Part shown: positions 8,669-15,008 of the stretch, in pieces
Numbering within the stretch: the first letter of the stretch is position 1
Layout of the letters: every line of letters begins with the position of its first letter
DNA from: CALKKN01 sp050118555
GTDB taxonomy: Bacteria > Pseudomonadota > Gammaproteobacteria > Xanthomonadales > SZUA-36
Length of the DNA: 22,308 bases
Direction of reading: 5' to 3'
Assembly: GCA_050118555.1 (NCBI GenBank)
Contig: JASFKQ010000039.1
Span: forward strand, 1-22,308
The notes under the pieces: generated by a model
Told to the model about the DNA's origin: nothing
The model's input: only the letters and a program-made list of their open reading frames with translations
Database searches by the model: none
Made by a program: the position numbers and the translations under genes

Positions 8669-8722
8669 TGCGCGCGCGCACCGAGTCAACCGCAAGAAAC
8701 ATGGCAACGGACGATCGATTCA

Positions 8723-9508
8723 ATGGCTGAATTCCGCTTACCCAAGAACTCCCGCATCGGCAAGGGACAGACCTTCAAGGCGCCGCAGGGCGCGAAGAAC
8801 ATCAAGGTGTTCCGCGTGTATCGCTGGAGCCCGGATGACGGTGAGAACCCGAGGATCGACAGTTACGAGTTGGACATCGATGACTGCGGGCCGATGGTGC
8901 TCGACGCCATCATCAAGATCAAGAACGAGATCGACCCGACGCTCACGTTCCGCCGCTCCTGCCGCGAAGGGATCTGCGGCTCCTGCGCCATGAACATCGA
9001 CGGGACCAACACGCTGGCCTGCACCAAGCCGATTTCCGAAATCCGGGGTGATGTGAAGGTCCATCCTCTTCCCCACCTGCCGGTGGTGAAGGATATCGTG
9101 CCGGACCTGAGCCACTTCTACGCGCAGTACGCCACCATCCGACCCTGGATACGCACCCAGAGCATTGCGCCGCCGGATCGCGAGCGACTGCAATCGCACG
9201 AAGACCGCGAAAAACTGGACGGCCTCTACGAATGCATCCTTTGCGCCTGCTGCTCAACGTCCTGTCCGAGCTACTGGTGGAACGGCGATCGATACCTGGG
9301 GCCGGCAATTCTGCTGCAGGCCTACCGCTGGCTGGCGGATTCCAGGGACGAGGCGACAGGCGAGCGCCTGGACGACCTGGAGGACCCCTTCCGGCTGTAC
9401 CGGTGTCACACCATCATGAATTGCACCCGAACCTGCCCCAAGGGGCTCAATCCGGCCAAAGCGATCGCCGAAATCAAGAAAATGCTCATGGCGCGCCGGG
9501 GCATCTGA
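8723..9508 (+). CDS. sdhB: Succinate dehydrogenase iron-sulfur subunit
   Basis: SdhB carries electrons from FAD to quinone through three Fe-S centres. The 261-residue product shows all ligands. C80, C85, C88 and C100 bind [2Fe-2S] (RSCREGICGSC and LAC). C171, C174, C177 and C238 bind [4Fe-4S]. C181, C228 and C234 bind [3Fe-4S] (CILCACCSTSCP and CHTIMNCTRTCPKGL). It begins 54 bp after sdhA; the spacer has no gene I can support. Compared with E. coli SdhB it has a longer N-terminus (about 25 residues before the first strand), a form common in many proteobacteria. Confidence 0.97.
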   Translation: MAEFRLPKNSRIGKGQTFKAPQGAKNIKVFRVYRWSPDDGENPRIDSYELDIDDCGPMVLDAIIKIKNEIDPTLTFRRSCREGICGSCAMNIDGTNTLACTKPISEIRGDVKVHPLPHLPVVKDIVPDLSHFYAQYATIRPWIRTQSIAPPDRERLQSHEDREKLDGLYECILCACCSTSCPSYWWNGDRYLGPAILLQAYRWLADSRDEATGERLDDLEDPFRLYRCHTIMNCTRTCPKGLNPAKAIAEIKKMLMARRGI

Positions 9509-9524
9509 CCCGTCCAGACATATC

Positions 9525-9779
9525 ATGCAATCACCCGTACGGCAGCGAAGCGCGAGACTGAAATGGCTGTGCAGACGGGGCATGAAGGAACTCGACGTAC
9601 TTCTGGAGCGTTTCGTGGGACGCCACACCCCGGAGCTCGACGCCGGCCGCTGGCCCGAAATGGAATTGCTGCTGCAATCGGAAGACGGCCAGCTCTGGGA
9701 CTGGCTGCAGCACCCCGATGCCCGGGACGCCGCGCCGTTTCGAGCCCTGTTGCTAGAGATTCTGGATGAGCGTCCCTGA
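9525..9779 (+). CDS. sdhE: FAD assembly factor SdhE (SDHAF2/YgfY family)
   Basis: SdhE promotes covalent attachment of FAD to SdhA. The 84-residue product is the usual size and carries the hallmark RGMKE at residues 18-22 (family pattern RGxxE), then a helical region with LLLQSEDGQLWDWLQ. It starts with ATG at 9525, 16 bp after sdhB. Its last 14 bp overlap the ygfX-like gene, the same pairing as E. coli ygfY-ygfX. Older literature describes the pair as an antitoxin/toxin (CptB/CptA); the flavinylation role is better supported. Confidence 0.92.
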   Translation: MQSPVRQRSARLKWLCRRGMKELDVLLERFVGRHTPELDAGRWPEMELLLQSEDGQLWDWLQHPDARDAAPFRALLLEILDERP

Positions 9780-10221
9780 CTGCGTTGACGTCCGAGTGGG
9801 ACCTGCGCTTTGGCTGGCCGTTGCGCATCTGGTGGCGCCTGCGCTGGGCGTCATCGCCGTTCTGTATTCCAACATCGCCCGTCATTGGGCAGTCGTCCTT
9901 TGTGGTCTGATTGTGCTGGTTGGCGCGGCGGGGTTCCGTCGCCTGGCCCGGCAAAGTCCGACGGGACGCCTGCGCCTTTTTCTGGACGGCACGGCCACGC
10001 TGGTCGGGGTCTGCGGGGAAGTCCGCGCCGTTCAACACCCCGGCGGCTGGGTGACACGCTGGATCTGCGTGCTCCCGTTGGTCCCGCTGGATTCCGACCG
10101 CCTTCTTCGCTGCGTCGTCTGCCGTTCACTCAACCGGCCCGGTTCCTATCGCCGACTGATGGCGTGGCTGCGCCTGAGATCCACGCCGCGGGCTCACCGC
10201 TGGACAGGAGCCTCACGGTGA
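9766..10221 (+). CDS. YgfX-like (CptA) inner-membrane protein
   Basis: The 151-residue product has two hydrophobic segments (about 12-30 and 35-56) followed by a basic cytoplasmic domain with a region rich in short strands. That layout and the overlap with sdhE match the YgfX/CptA family, in which E. coli YgfX is a small membrane protein with two membrane segments that contacts SdhE. Sequence-level recognition is only moderate; context carries much of the call. The alternative is an unrelated small membrane protein. Its stop overlaps the GTG start of the downstream kinase gene (GTGA, 10218-10221). The last ~30 residues are Arg-rich. Confidence 0.68.
   Translation: MSVPDCVDVRVGPALWLAVAHLVAPALGVIAVLYSNIARHWAVVLCGLIVLVGAAGFRRLARQSPTGRLRLFLDGTATLVGVCGEVRAVQHPGGWVTRWICVLPLVPLDSDRLLRCVVCRSLNRPGSYRRLMAWLRLRSTPRAHRWTGASR
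10206..10210 (+). promoter_or_regulatory. Ribosome-binding site deciding the fixL-like start
   Basis: AGGAG lies 7 nt before GTG 10218. It favours that start over the long in-frame opening that reaches back to 9810 through the ygfX-like gene. Confidence 0.7.
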
Positions 10222-11348
10222 ACGAGGGCCGGCAGAGGACAGCGCTGGCCGACGGCGCCTTCGACGCATTGATGTCGGCGGCGGTGGACGCGATCATCAT
10301 CATCGATGACAACGGCTCCATCCTGCGCTTCAACCCCGCCGCCGAACGCCTTTTCGGCTACGTCGAGCAGGACGTGTTGGGCCGTAATGTCAGCCTGTTG
10401 ATGCCGGAACCGCACCGCAGCCGTCACGATTCCTACCTGCGGCGCTACCGGGAGACTGGCGAAGCCAAGATCATCGGCAAGGGCAGAGAGGAATTCGGCC
10501 AGCGCAGGAACGGCGACACCTTTCCCATGCTGCTCTCGGTGGGACAGGCCTCCCGACCGCAAGGTGACGTTTACGTCGGGATCATCCGCGACCTGAGTGA
10601 ATTTCGGGCGACACAGGAACAGGTCCGCCAGCTGGAGGAACAACTCCTGCATGCGGACCGGCTTGTGATCCTCGGAGAACTGACGGCAGGCATTGCACAC
10701 GAGATCAATCAGCCCCTCACCGCGATCGCCGCCTATGCGGATGCCGGCTGCAAACTCGTGGAACGCCACGGCGCCGGGGCTTCAGACGACCTGCAGCGGG
10801 TATGCAATCGAATCGGCGAACAATCGCGGCGTGCGGCGGAAGTGGTCCAGCGACTGCGAAAGCTGGTCCGTAGCGGCACGGTGAGCAAGAAACGCCATGA
10901 TATCAACCAGATTATAAGAAATATTCTTCTTCTATTTGAATTTGAAATAAAAAAAAGTCATACCCAGTTGGAGTTCCACCCACTCACGGACTTGCAGGAG
11001 CTGCATGTCGACGAGGTGCAGATTCAACAGATCATGGTCAACCTGATCAAGAACAGCCTGGACGCGCTGACCGAGGCGAATCGCCATGGCGGAGTTATCG
11101 AAATCCGCGTCGAGCGGGGCCGTGGTGAAGTCCTGGTGTCCGTCACGGACGATGGCCCCGGCGTTCCGGAAGAGAGCAGGGGACACCTCTTCGAACCCTT
11201 CTTCACCACTAAGCCCCGGGGCGTCGGGCTGGGGCTCTCGATCTGCAAGAACATTGCGGCGGCGCACGGCGGCAGCCTGCAATATTCGGAACCGCCGGGT
11301 GGTGGAAGCCGTTTTACCCTGGCGCTGCCCCTGGCGTATATCGGCTGA
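10218..11348 (+). CDS. FixL-like heme-PAS sensor histidine kinase
   Basis: The 376-residue product has no membrane segment. A PAS domain (about 15-130) is followed by a dimerisation/phosphoacceptor helix with His161 in AHEINQPL and a HATPase domain with N-box NLIKNS (275-280), DDGPG (311-315) and GVGLGL (335-340). The PAS domain is strikingly close to that of Bradyrhizobium FixL. PEPHRSRHDSY places His70 at the heme-ligand position (His200 there), and IIGKGR places Arg90 at the oxygen-contacting Arg220; the FixL His214 position is Lys84. I infer an oxygen-sensing heme kinase. The start is GTG 10218, coupled to ygfX by a 4-bp overlap. fixJ follows 9 bp downstream, and the cbb3 genes lie beyond it. 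Codons 228-248 are unusually AT-rich and contain eight As. Confidence 0.9.
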   Translation: MNEGRQRTALADGAFDALMSAAVDAIIIIDDNGSILRFNPAAERLFGYVEQDVLGRNVSLLMPEPHRSRHDSYLRRYRETGEAKIIGKGREEFGQRRNGDTFPMLLSVGQASRPQGDVYVGIIRDLSEFRATQEQVRQLEEQLLHADRLVILGELTAGIAHEINQPLTAIAAYADAGCKLVERHGAGASDDLQRVCNRIGEQSRRAAEVVQRLRKLVRSGTVSKKRHDINQIIRNILLLFEFEIKKSHTQLEFHPLTDLQELHVDEVQIQQIMVNLIKNSLDALTEANRHGGVIEIRVERGRGEVLVSVTDDGPGVPEESRGHLFEPFFTTKPRGVGLGLSICKNIAAAHGGSLQYSEPPGGGSRFTLALPLAYIG

Positions 11349-11357
11349 GGACCCGAC

Positions 11358-11978
11358 ATGAGCGAACCCCTGGTCTGCATCATCGACGACGACGAAGCCA
11401 TCCGCGAATCCCTTCGTCTGTTGCTGTACGCCGCCGGCTTGCGCAGCTATGTCTTCGAGTCGGCAGACGCATTCCTGAATGAGTCGCGCCATCCTGCCTT
11501 CGATTGCATGCTGCTGGACATTCGCATGCCCGGCACGGACGGGCTCGAGCTTTTCAATATCATCAGCCAGCGGCACGTTCCTTACCCGGTCATTTTCATC
11601 ACCGGGCACGGTGACATCCCGCTCGCCGTCTCCGCAATCAAGCGCGGCGCATACGATTTCCTCACCAAACCGTTCCGCGAGGGAGAACTGCTGGAGAAGA
11701 TTCAATCCGCAATCGAGTCCTCCCGTGCGCAGCGGCAGCACCGCCTCGAATTGCAGGAAATCCGGGCACGTCTCGATACCTGTACGCCCAGGGAACAGGA
11801 CGTGATGCGCCTGCTGGTCAGGGGGCTGTCCAACAAGGGTATCGCGGAGGACCTGGGTATCAGCCCCCGTACTGTCGAGATTCACCGCGCACACGTGATG
11901 GAGAAGATGTGCGCCGATTCTCTTCCCACGCTCGTGCGAATGATTGCCCAACTGGAATCGGACGAAGACGGCGACTGA
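11358..11978 (+). CDS. FixJ-like response regulator (REC-LuxR HTH)
   Basis: The 206-residue product has an N-terminal receiver with acidic residues D10-D12, phosphoacceptor D54 in LLDIRMPG, T82 in FITGHGD and K104 in LTKPF. A LuxR-type helix-turn-helix follows at about 142-185 (TPREQDVM, GLSNKGIAEDLGISPRTVEIHRAHVMEKM in outline). This is the FixJ/NarL-like layout, and the receiver's ITGHGDIPLAVxAIKxGAxDF pattern is characteristic of the FixJ branch. TGAGGA at 11346-11351 is the ribosome-binding site, so it is probably translated from the same message as the kinase. It should be the kinase's partner. Targets cannot be read from the protein; the adjacent HiPIP and cco operon are the natural candidates. 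Confidence 0.92.
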   Translation: MSEPLVCIIDDDEAIRESLRLLLYAAGLRSYVFESADAFLNESRHPAFDCMLLDIRMPGTDGLELFNIISQRHVPYPVIFITGHGDIPLAVSAIKRGAYDFLTKPFREGELLEKIQSAIESSRAQRQHRLELQEIRARLDTCTPREQDVMRLLVRGLSNKGIAEDLGISPRTVEIHRAHVMEKMCADSLPTLVRMIAQLESDEDGD

Positions 11979-12008
11979 TTGCCTGCCGCGGCTTCCCGCT
12001 CTTGCTCA

Positions 12009-12019
12009 ATTACGTAGTT
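12009..12019. promoter_or_regulatory. Possible LuxR/FixJ-type operator (TACGTA core)
   Basis: ATTACGTAGTT contains the self-complementary core TACGTA and lies 31 bp after the fixJ-like stop and about 43 bp before the receiver gene. It resembles, from memory, the TAAGTAGTT part of the rhizobial FixJ site at fixK. A single short match is weak evidence. Confidence 0.25.
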
Positions 12020-12061
12020 CTACTGATGGTCCGGCGGCGCGTTGCCGTTAGGATGCGCCAG

Positions 12062-12490
12062 ATGCCTGTTTCGGCGCATATTAATCGGTCGGCCGTCTGG
12101 GGACACGCCATCACGAGCGAACAGAAAAAGGGCCTTCTTGTACTGTTGGAGCCGGACCCCAGCGTGCGCGACGCCCTGACCGTGCTGCTGGCGGGCGAGG
12201 GCTGGCAGGTGGAATACGCCGATGATTGTGAGACTCTGTCCGCCCTGGTGGGGCGGGGGGGCGTCGCTGCTGTGCTGAGTGAATCGAGCCTGACGGATTG
12301 CTCTCCCCAGGAAATCCTCGAAGAGTCCATGAACCTGGGGGTTCCCGTCATATTCATGGGCCACGATTTGCCCCTGCAGGGCGCGGTCGACCTGATCCGG
12401 CAGGGCGCCGTTGATTTCCTGGACAAACCGTTCCCGCAGAGCCGCCTGCTCGATTTGCTGGAGCGGCTCGATTCCGGGCACAATGGATAG
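12062..12490 (+). CDS. Stand-alone degenerate receiver (pseudo-receiver) protein
   Basis: The 142-residue product is a receiver domain alone, with no output domain. It aligns with the upstream FixJ-like receiver: LLEPDPSVRDAL corresponds to its IIDDDEAIRESL, and DFLDKPF to DFLTKPF. The key residues differ. The acidic pocket is E30-P31-D32, the phosphoacceptor position holds E74 (exactly 44 residues after E30, as D54 is after D10), and the switch Thr is G100. Lys122 is kept. A Glu there could mimic phosphorylation, or the protein may act only as a docking partner. I chose ATG 12062 with AGGA 8 nt upstream; ATGs at 12053 and 12026 are in frame, and the frame opens earlier. It lies between fixJ and the HiPIP gene. 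Confidence 0.75.
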   Translation: MPVSAHINRSAVWGHAITSEQKKGLLVLLEPDPSVRDALTVLLAGEGWQVEYADDCETLSALVGRGGVAAVLSESSLTDCSPQEILEESMNLGVPVIFMGHDLPLQGAVDLIRQGAVDFLDKPFPQSRLLDLLERLDSGHNG

Positions 12491-12517
12491 GTCTGGCAGC
12501 CGCCAAAATCACCGACT

Positions 12518-12522
12518 GGAGG
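12518..12522 (+). promoter_or_regulatory. Strong ribosome-binding site of the HiPIP gene
   Basis: GGAGG is 6 nt before GTG 12529. It fixes the start just upstream of the Tat signal and is one of the strongest Shine-Dalgarno matches in the window, consistent with an abundant electron carrier. Confidence 0.8.
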
Positions 12523-12528
12523 TATACA

Positions 12529-12873
12529 GTGAGTAAAGTTGAAAGGATTAACCGCCGTGATTTCCTCAAGCTGGGAATGAAGGCCGGAGGCGGGGCCCTT
12601 GCCCTTACCGCGATTCCGCTCGAACTGGTCGCGGCGGAAGAAGTCAGCCCCGATGATCCCCTGGCCCAGGCCATGGGTTATTCGCCCGACGCGACCAAGG
12701 TGGACACCACCAAGTTCCCGAAGCGTGCCGGGGAGGCAGGCGCCAACCAGTTCTGCCACAACTGCGCCTTGTACGCTGGTGGCGAGGGCGATGAGACCGG
12801 TCCGTGCAGCATCTTCCAGAACCGTTTGGTGCGCCGGGACGGCTGGTGTAACGCCTGGGTTGCCAAGTCCTGA
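12529..12873 (+). CDS. High-potential iron-sulfur protein (HiPIP), Tat-exported
   Basis: HiPIPs are small periplasmic electron carriers with a [4Fe-4S]3+/2+ cluster. The 114-residue product starts with a twin-arginine signal: RRDFLKLG at 9-16, then a hydrophobic stretch (AGGGALALTAIPL) and likely cleavage near residues 35-37. The mature part has the four cluster cysteines C76, C79, C93 and C107 (FCHNCALY, GPCSIF, GWCNAW), the standard HiPIP spacing. The start is GTG 12529. The gene is followed by an intrinsic terminator and then the cbb3 operon, so this HiPIP is a plausible electron donor to cbb3, an inference from position. In other bacteria HiPIPs feed oxidases or photosynthetic reaction centres; no reaction-centre gene is seen here. 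Confidence 0.95.
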   Translation: MSKVERINRRDFLKLGMKAGGGALALTAIPLELVAAEEVSPDDPLAQAMGYSPDATKVDTTKFPKRAGEAGANQFCHNCALYAGGEGDETGPCSIFQNRLVRRDGWCNAWVAKS

Positions 12874-12881
12874 AGTGGACA

Positions 12882-12913
12882 GTCACCCGGCCCTCGCGGC
12901 CGGGTGACTTTAT
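12882..12913 (+). terminator. Intrinsic terminator after the HiPIP gene
   Basis: GTCACCCGGCC (12882-12892) pairs perfectly with GGCCGGGTGAC (12898-12908) around a 5-nt loop CTCGC; TTTAT follows. The 11-bp GC-rich stem starts 8 bp after the HiPIP stop. The T-tract is short, so read-through into ccoN is possible. It marks the end of the sdh/fixLJ/HiPIP transcripts. Confidence 0.85.
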
Positions 12914-12977
12914 CGGGGTCCTGAAAAGGGACACCCGCTCTGGAACAACAACGTGACTGAAGCACTGGAACATTGAC
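12914..12977 (+). promoter_or_regulatory. ccoN leader / presumed cco promoter region
   Basis: These 64 bp after the terminator must hold the main promoter of the cco operon, unless it is read from upstream. I see no FNR/ANR box (TTGAT-N4-ATCAA) and no convincing -35/-10 pair. A weak hairpin (GGGGTCC 12915-12921 with GGACACCC 12929-12936, one bulge) is present. Confidence 0.35.
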
Positions 12978-14399
12978 ATGACTTACAACGACAAAGTAGT
13001 CCGCCAGTTCCTGATAATGACCGTGATCTGGGGCATCGTGGGGATGCTGGTCGGCGTGATCATCGCCGCCCAGTTATGGCTTCCCGCCCTGAATTTCGAC
13101 ATTCCCTGGCTCACCTACAGCCGGCTTCGTCCTTTGCACACGAACGCCGTGATCTTCGCATTCGGCGGCTCCGCACTGATCGGAACGTCGCTTTACGTGG
13201 TGCAGCGCACCTGTCATGTCAGGCTGTTCGCCGGCGGACTCGCATCGCTCGTGTTCTGGGGTTGGCAGCTGGTCATCGTGGCGGCGGCGATTTCCCTGCC
13301 CATGGGCTGGACCCAAAGCAAGGAATACGCGGAACTGGAGTGGCCCATCGACATCCTGATCACGATTGTCTGGGTGCTTTACGCCGTGGTGTTTTTCGGC
13401 ACGATCATCAAGCGCCGCGTGAGCCATATCTACGTTGCCAACTGGTTCTATGCCGCATTCATCATCACCATCGCATTGCTGCATATCGTCAACAACCTTT
13501 CCGTGCCGGTCACGGCGACCAAGTCGTACGAAGTATATACGGGCGCGGTCGACGCGATGGTCCAGTGGTGGTACGGCCATAACGCGGTAGGCTTTTTCCT
13601 GACCGCCGGATTCCTGGCGATGATGTACTACTTCGTGCCCAAGCAGACCGAGGGCCCCGTGTACTCCTACCGTCTGTCCATCGTCCACTTCTGGGCGCTG
13701 ATCGCCATCTACATGTGGGCCGGCCCGCATCACCTGCACTACACCGCGCTGCCTAACTGGATTCAGTCACTCGGCATGGTGTTCTCGCTGATCCTGCTCG
13801 CGCCCAGCTGGGGGGGCATGATCAACGGAATCATGACCCTGTCCGGACACTGGCACAAACTGCGTACGGACCCCGTCCTGAAATTCATGGTCGTGGCGCT
13901 CAGTTTCTACGGCATGTCGACCTTCGAAGGCCCGATGATGTCGATCAAGACCGTCAACTCGCTGAGCCACTACACCGACTGGACCATCGGGCACGTTCAC
14001 TCCGGGGCACTCGGCTGGGTGGCGATGATGACCATCGGCTCCCTGTATAGCCTGACGCCGCGCCTGATGGGCAAGAAGATCATGTACAGCGTGAAGGCCG
14101 TCGACGCACACTTCTGGATCGCGACCATCGGCATCGTGCTGTATATCGCGTCCATGTGGATCGCCGGCGTAATGCAGGGCCTGATGTGGCGAGCCTTCAA
14201 TGATGACGGCACGCTGACGTACTCCTTCATCGAGACCATCGCCGCGACCAAGCCGTATTACGTAATCCGTCTTCTGGGCGGCCTCCTGTTCCTGTCCGGG
14301 ATGTTCATCATGGCCTGGAACGTCTTCAAGACCCTGGGCCAGGGCCAACCGCAGGAGTTCAAGGCGGCCGAGCCGGCTTACTGGGGAGAGCACGCATGA
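12978..14399 (+). CDS. ccoN: Cytochrome cbb3 oxidase subunit I
   Basis: CcoN is the catalytic subunit of the high-affinity cbb3 oxidase; it reduces oxygen to water and pumps protons. The 473-residue product has about 12 membrane segments and all metal ligands: H54 and H341 for low-spin heme b, H339 for heme b3, H201, H251 and H252 for CuB, and Y245, the cross-linked tyrosine of this family. Each number is exactly six below the Pseudomonas stutzeri CcoN residue I recall, so the alignment has no gaps across the core. Motifs visible are RPLHTNAVIF, WWYGHNAVGF, YMWAGPHHLHY and IGHVHSGALGW. The stop overlaps the ccoO start (ATGA, 14396-14399). Confidence 0.97.
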   Translation: MTYNDKVVRQFLIMTVIWGIVGMLVGVIIAAQLWLPALNFDIPWLTYSRLRPLHTNAVIFAFGGSALIGTSLYVVQRTCHVRLFAGGLASLVFWGWQLVIVAAAISLPMGWTQSKEYAELEWPIDILITIVWVLYAVVFFGTIIKRRVSHIYVANWFYAAFIITIALLHIVNNLSVPVTATKSYEVYTGAVDAMVQWWYGHNAVGFFLTAGFLAMMYYFVPKQTEGPVYSYRLSIVHFWALIAIYMWAGPHHLHYTALPNWIQSLGMVFSLILLAPSWGGMINGIMTLSGHWHKLRTDPVLKFMVVALSFYGMSTFEGPMMSIKTVNSLSHYTDWTIGHVHSGALGWVAMMTIGSLYSLTPRLMGKKIMYSVKAVDAHFWIATIGIVLYIASMWIAGVMQGLMWRAFNDDGTLTYSFIETIAATKPYYVIRLLGGLLFLSGMFIMAWNVFKTLGQGQPQEFKAAEPAYWGEHA

Positions 14400-15007
14400 G
14401 CGGGGGACACAAAGTACTCGAAAAGAACATCATCCTGATGTCCGTTTTCATCATTATCGTGGTCAGCCTGGGCGGACTGGTGGAAATCCTGCCGCTGATT
14501 TTCCAGAACCAGGTCAACCAGCCGGCGGAGGGGGTCAAACCTTACCCACCGCTACGGCTTGCCGGGCGCGACGTCTACGTCCGCGAAGGTTGCTACAACT
14601 GCCATTCGCAGATGATCCGGCCGTTCCGCAGCGAAACCGAGCGTTACGGTCCGTACTCCGTGGCCGGCGAATCCGTCTACGACCGGCCGTTCCAGTGGGG
14701 CTCCAAGCGAACCGGGCCTGACCTGGCTCGCGTCGGGGGTCGATACAGCGACGAATGGCACGTTATCCACCTCATGAATCCGCGCGACGTGGTTCCGGAA
14801 TCGAATATGCCGGGCTACCCGTGGCTGGCGGAAAATATGGTGGACGGCGAACTGGTCCAGAAGAAGATGAAGGTCCTCCAGGGGCTGGGCGATCCGTACA
14901 CCGACGAGGAGATCGCCGCCGCCGCCGATGCTGTCAACGGCAAGACCGAACTGCAGGCCCTGATTGCCTATCTGCAGGGCCTAGGCCTGGCACGGAGCGG
15001 GCGCTGA
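14396..15007 (+). CDS. ccoO: Cytochrome cbb3 oxidase subunit II (monoheme cytochrome c)
   Basis: CcoO passes electrons to CcoN through one c-type heme facing the periplasm. The 203-residue product has an uncleaved N-terminal membrane anchor (about 11-35), the heme site CYNCH at 66-70, SQMIRPF just after it, and ESNMPGYPWL with Met138 as the probable sixth ligand. Its start overlaps the ccoN stop by four bases, so translation is probably coupled. Length is normal for the family. Confidence 0.97.
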   Translation: MSGGHKVLEKNIILMSVFIIIVVSLGGLVEILPLIFQNQVNQPAEGVKPYPPLRLAGRDVYVREGCYNCHSQMIRPFRSETERYGPYSVAGESVYDRPFQWGSKRTGPDLARVGGRYSDEWHVIHLMNPRDVVPESNMPGYPWLAENMVDGELVQKKMKVLQGLGDPYTDEEIAAAADAVNGKTELQALIAYLQGLGLARSGR

Positions 15008-15008
15008 G

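Noticed and set aside
8669..8722. Small open frame between sdhA and sdhB (ATG 8701)
   Set aside because: Only nine codons, out of frame with sdhB and without any recognisable feature.
9810..10217. In-frame upstream extension of the kinase gene back to 9810, giving 512 residues
   Set aside because: The extra residues are an Arg/Pro-rich shadow of the ygfX-like gene in another frame; the PAS domain starts after 10218, where GTG has AGGAG upstream.
9525..10221. CptB/CptA toxin-antitoxin pair as the function of sdhE and the ygfX-like gene
   Set aside because: The pair lies in an sdh operon and the RGxxE motif fits flavinylation; no evidence for a toxin role is visible in the sequence.
11909..12061. 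Earlier start of the pseudo-receiver gene at 11909
   Set aside because: This would overlap fixJ by 70 bp and add a basic segment with no receiver similarity; ATG 12062 has AGGA at good spacing.
12915..12936. Hairpin in the ccoN leader
   Set aside because: The stem has 7 bp with a bulge and no T-tract; it is weak and may be chance in GC-rich DNA.
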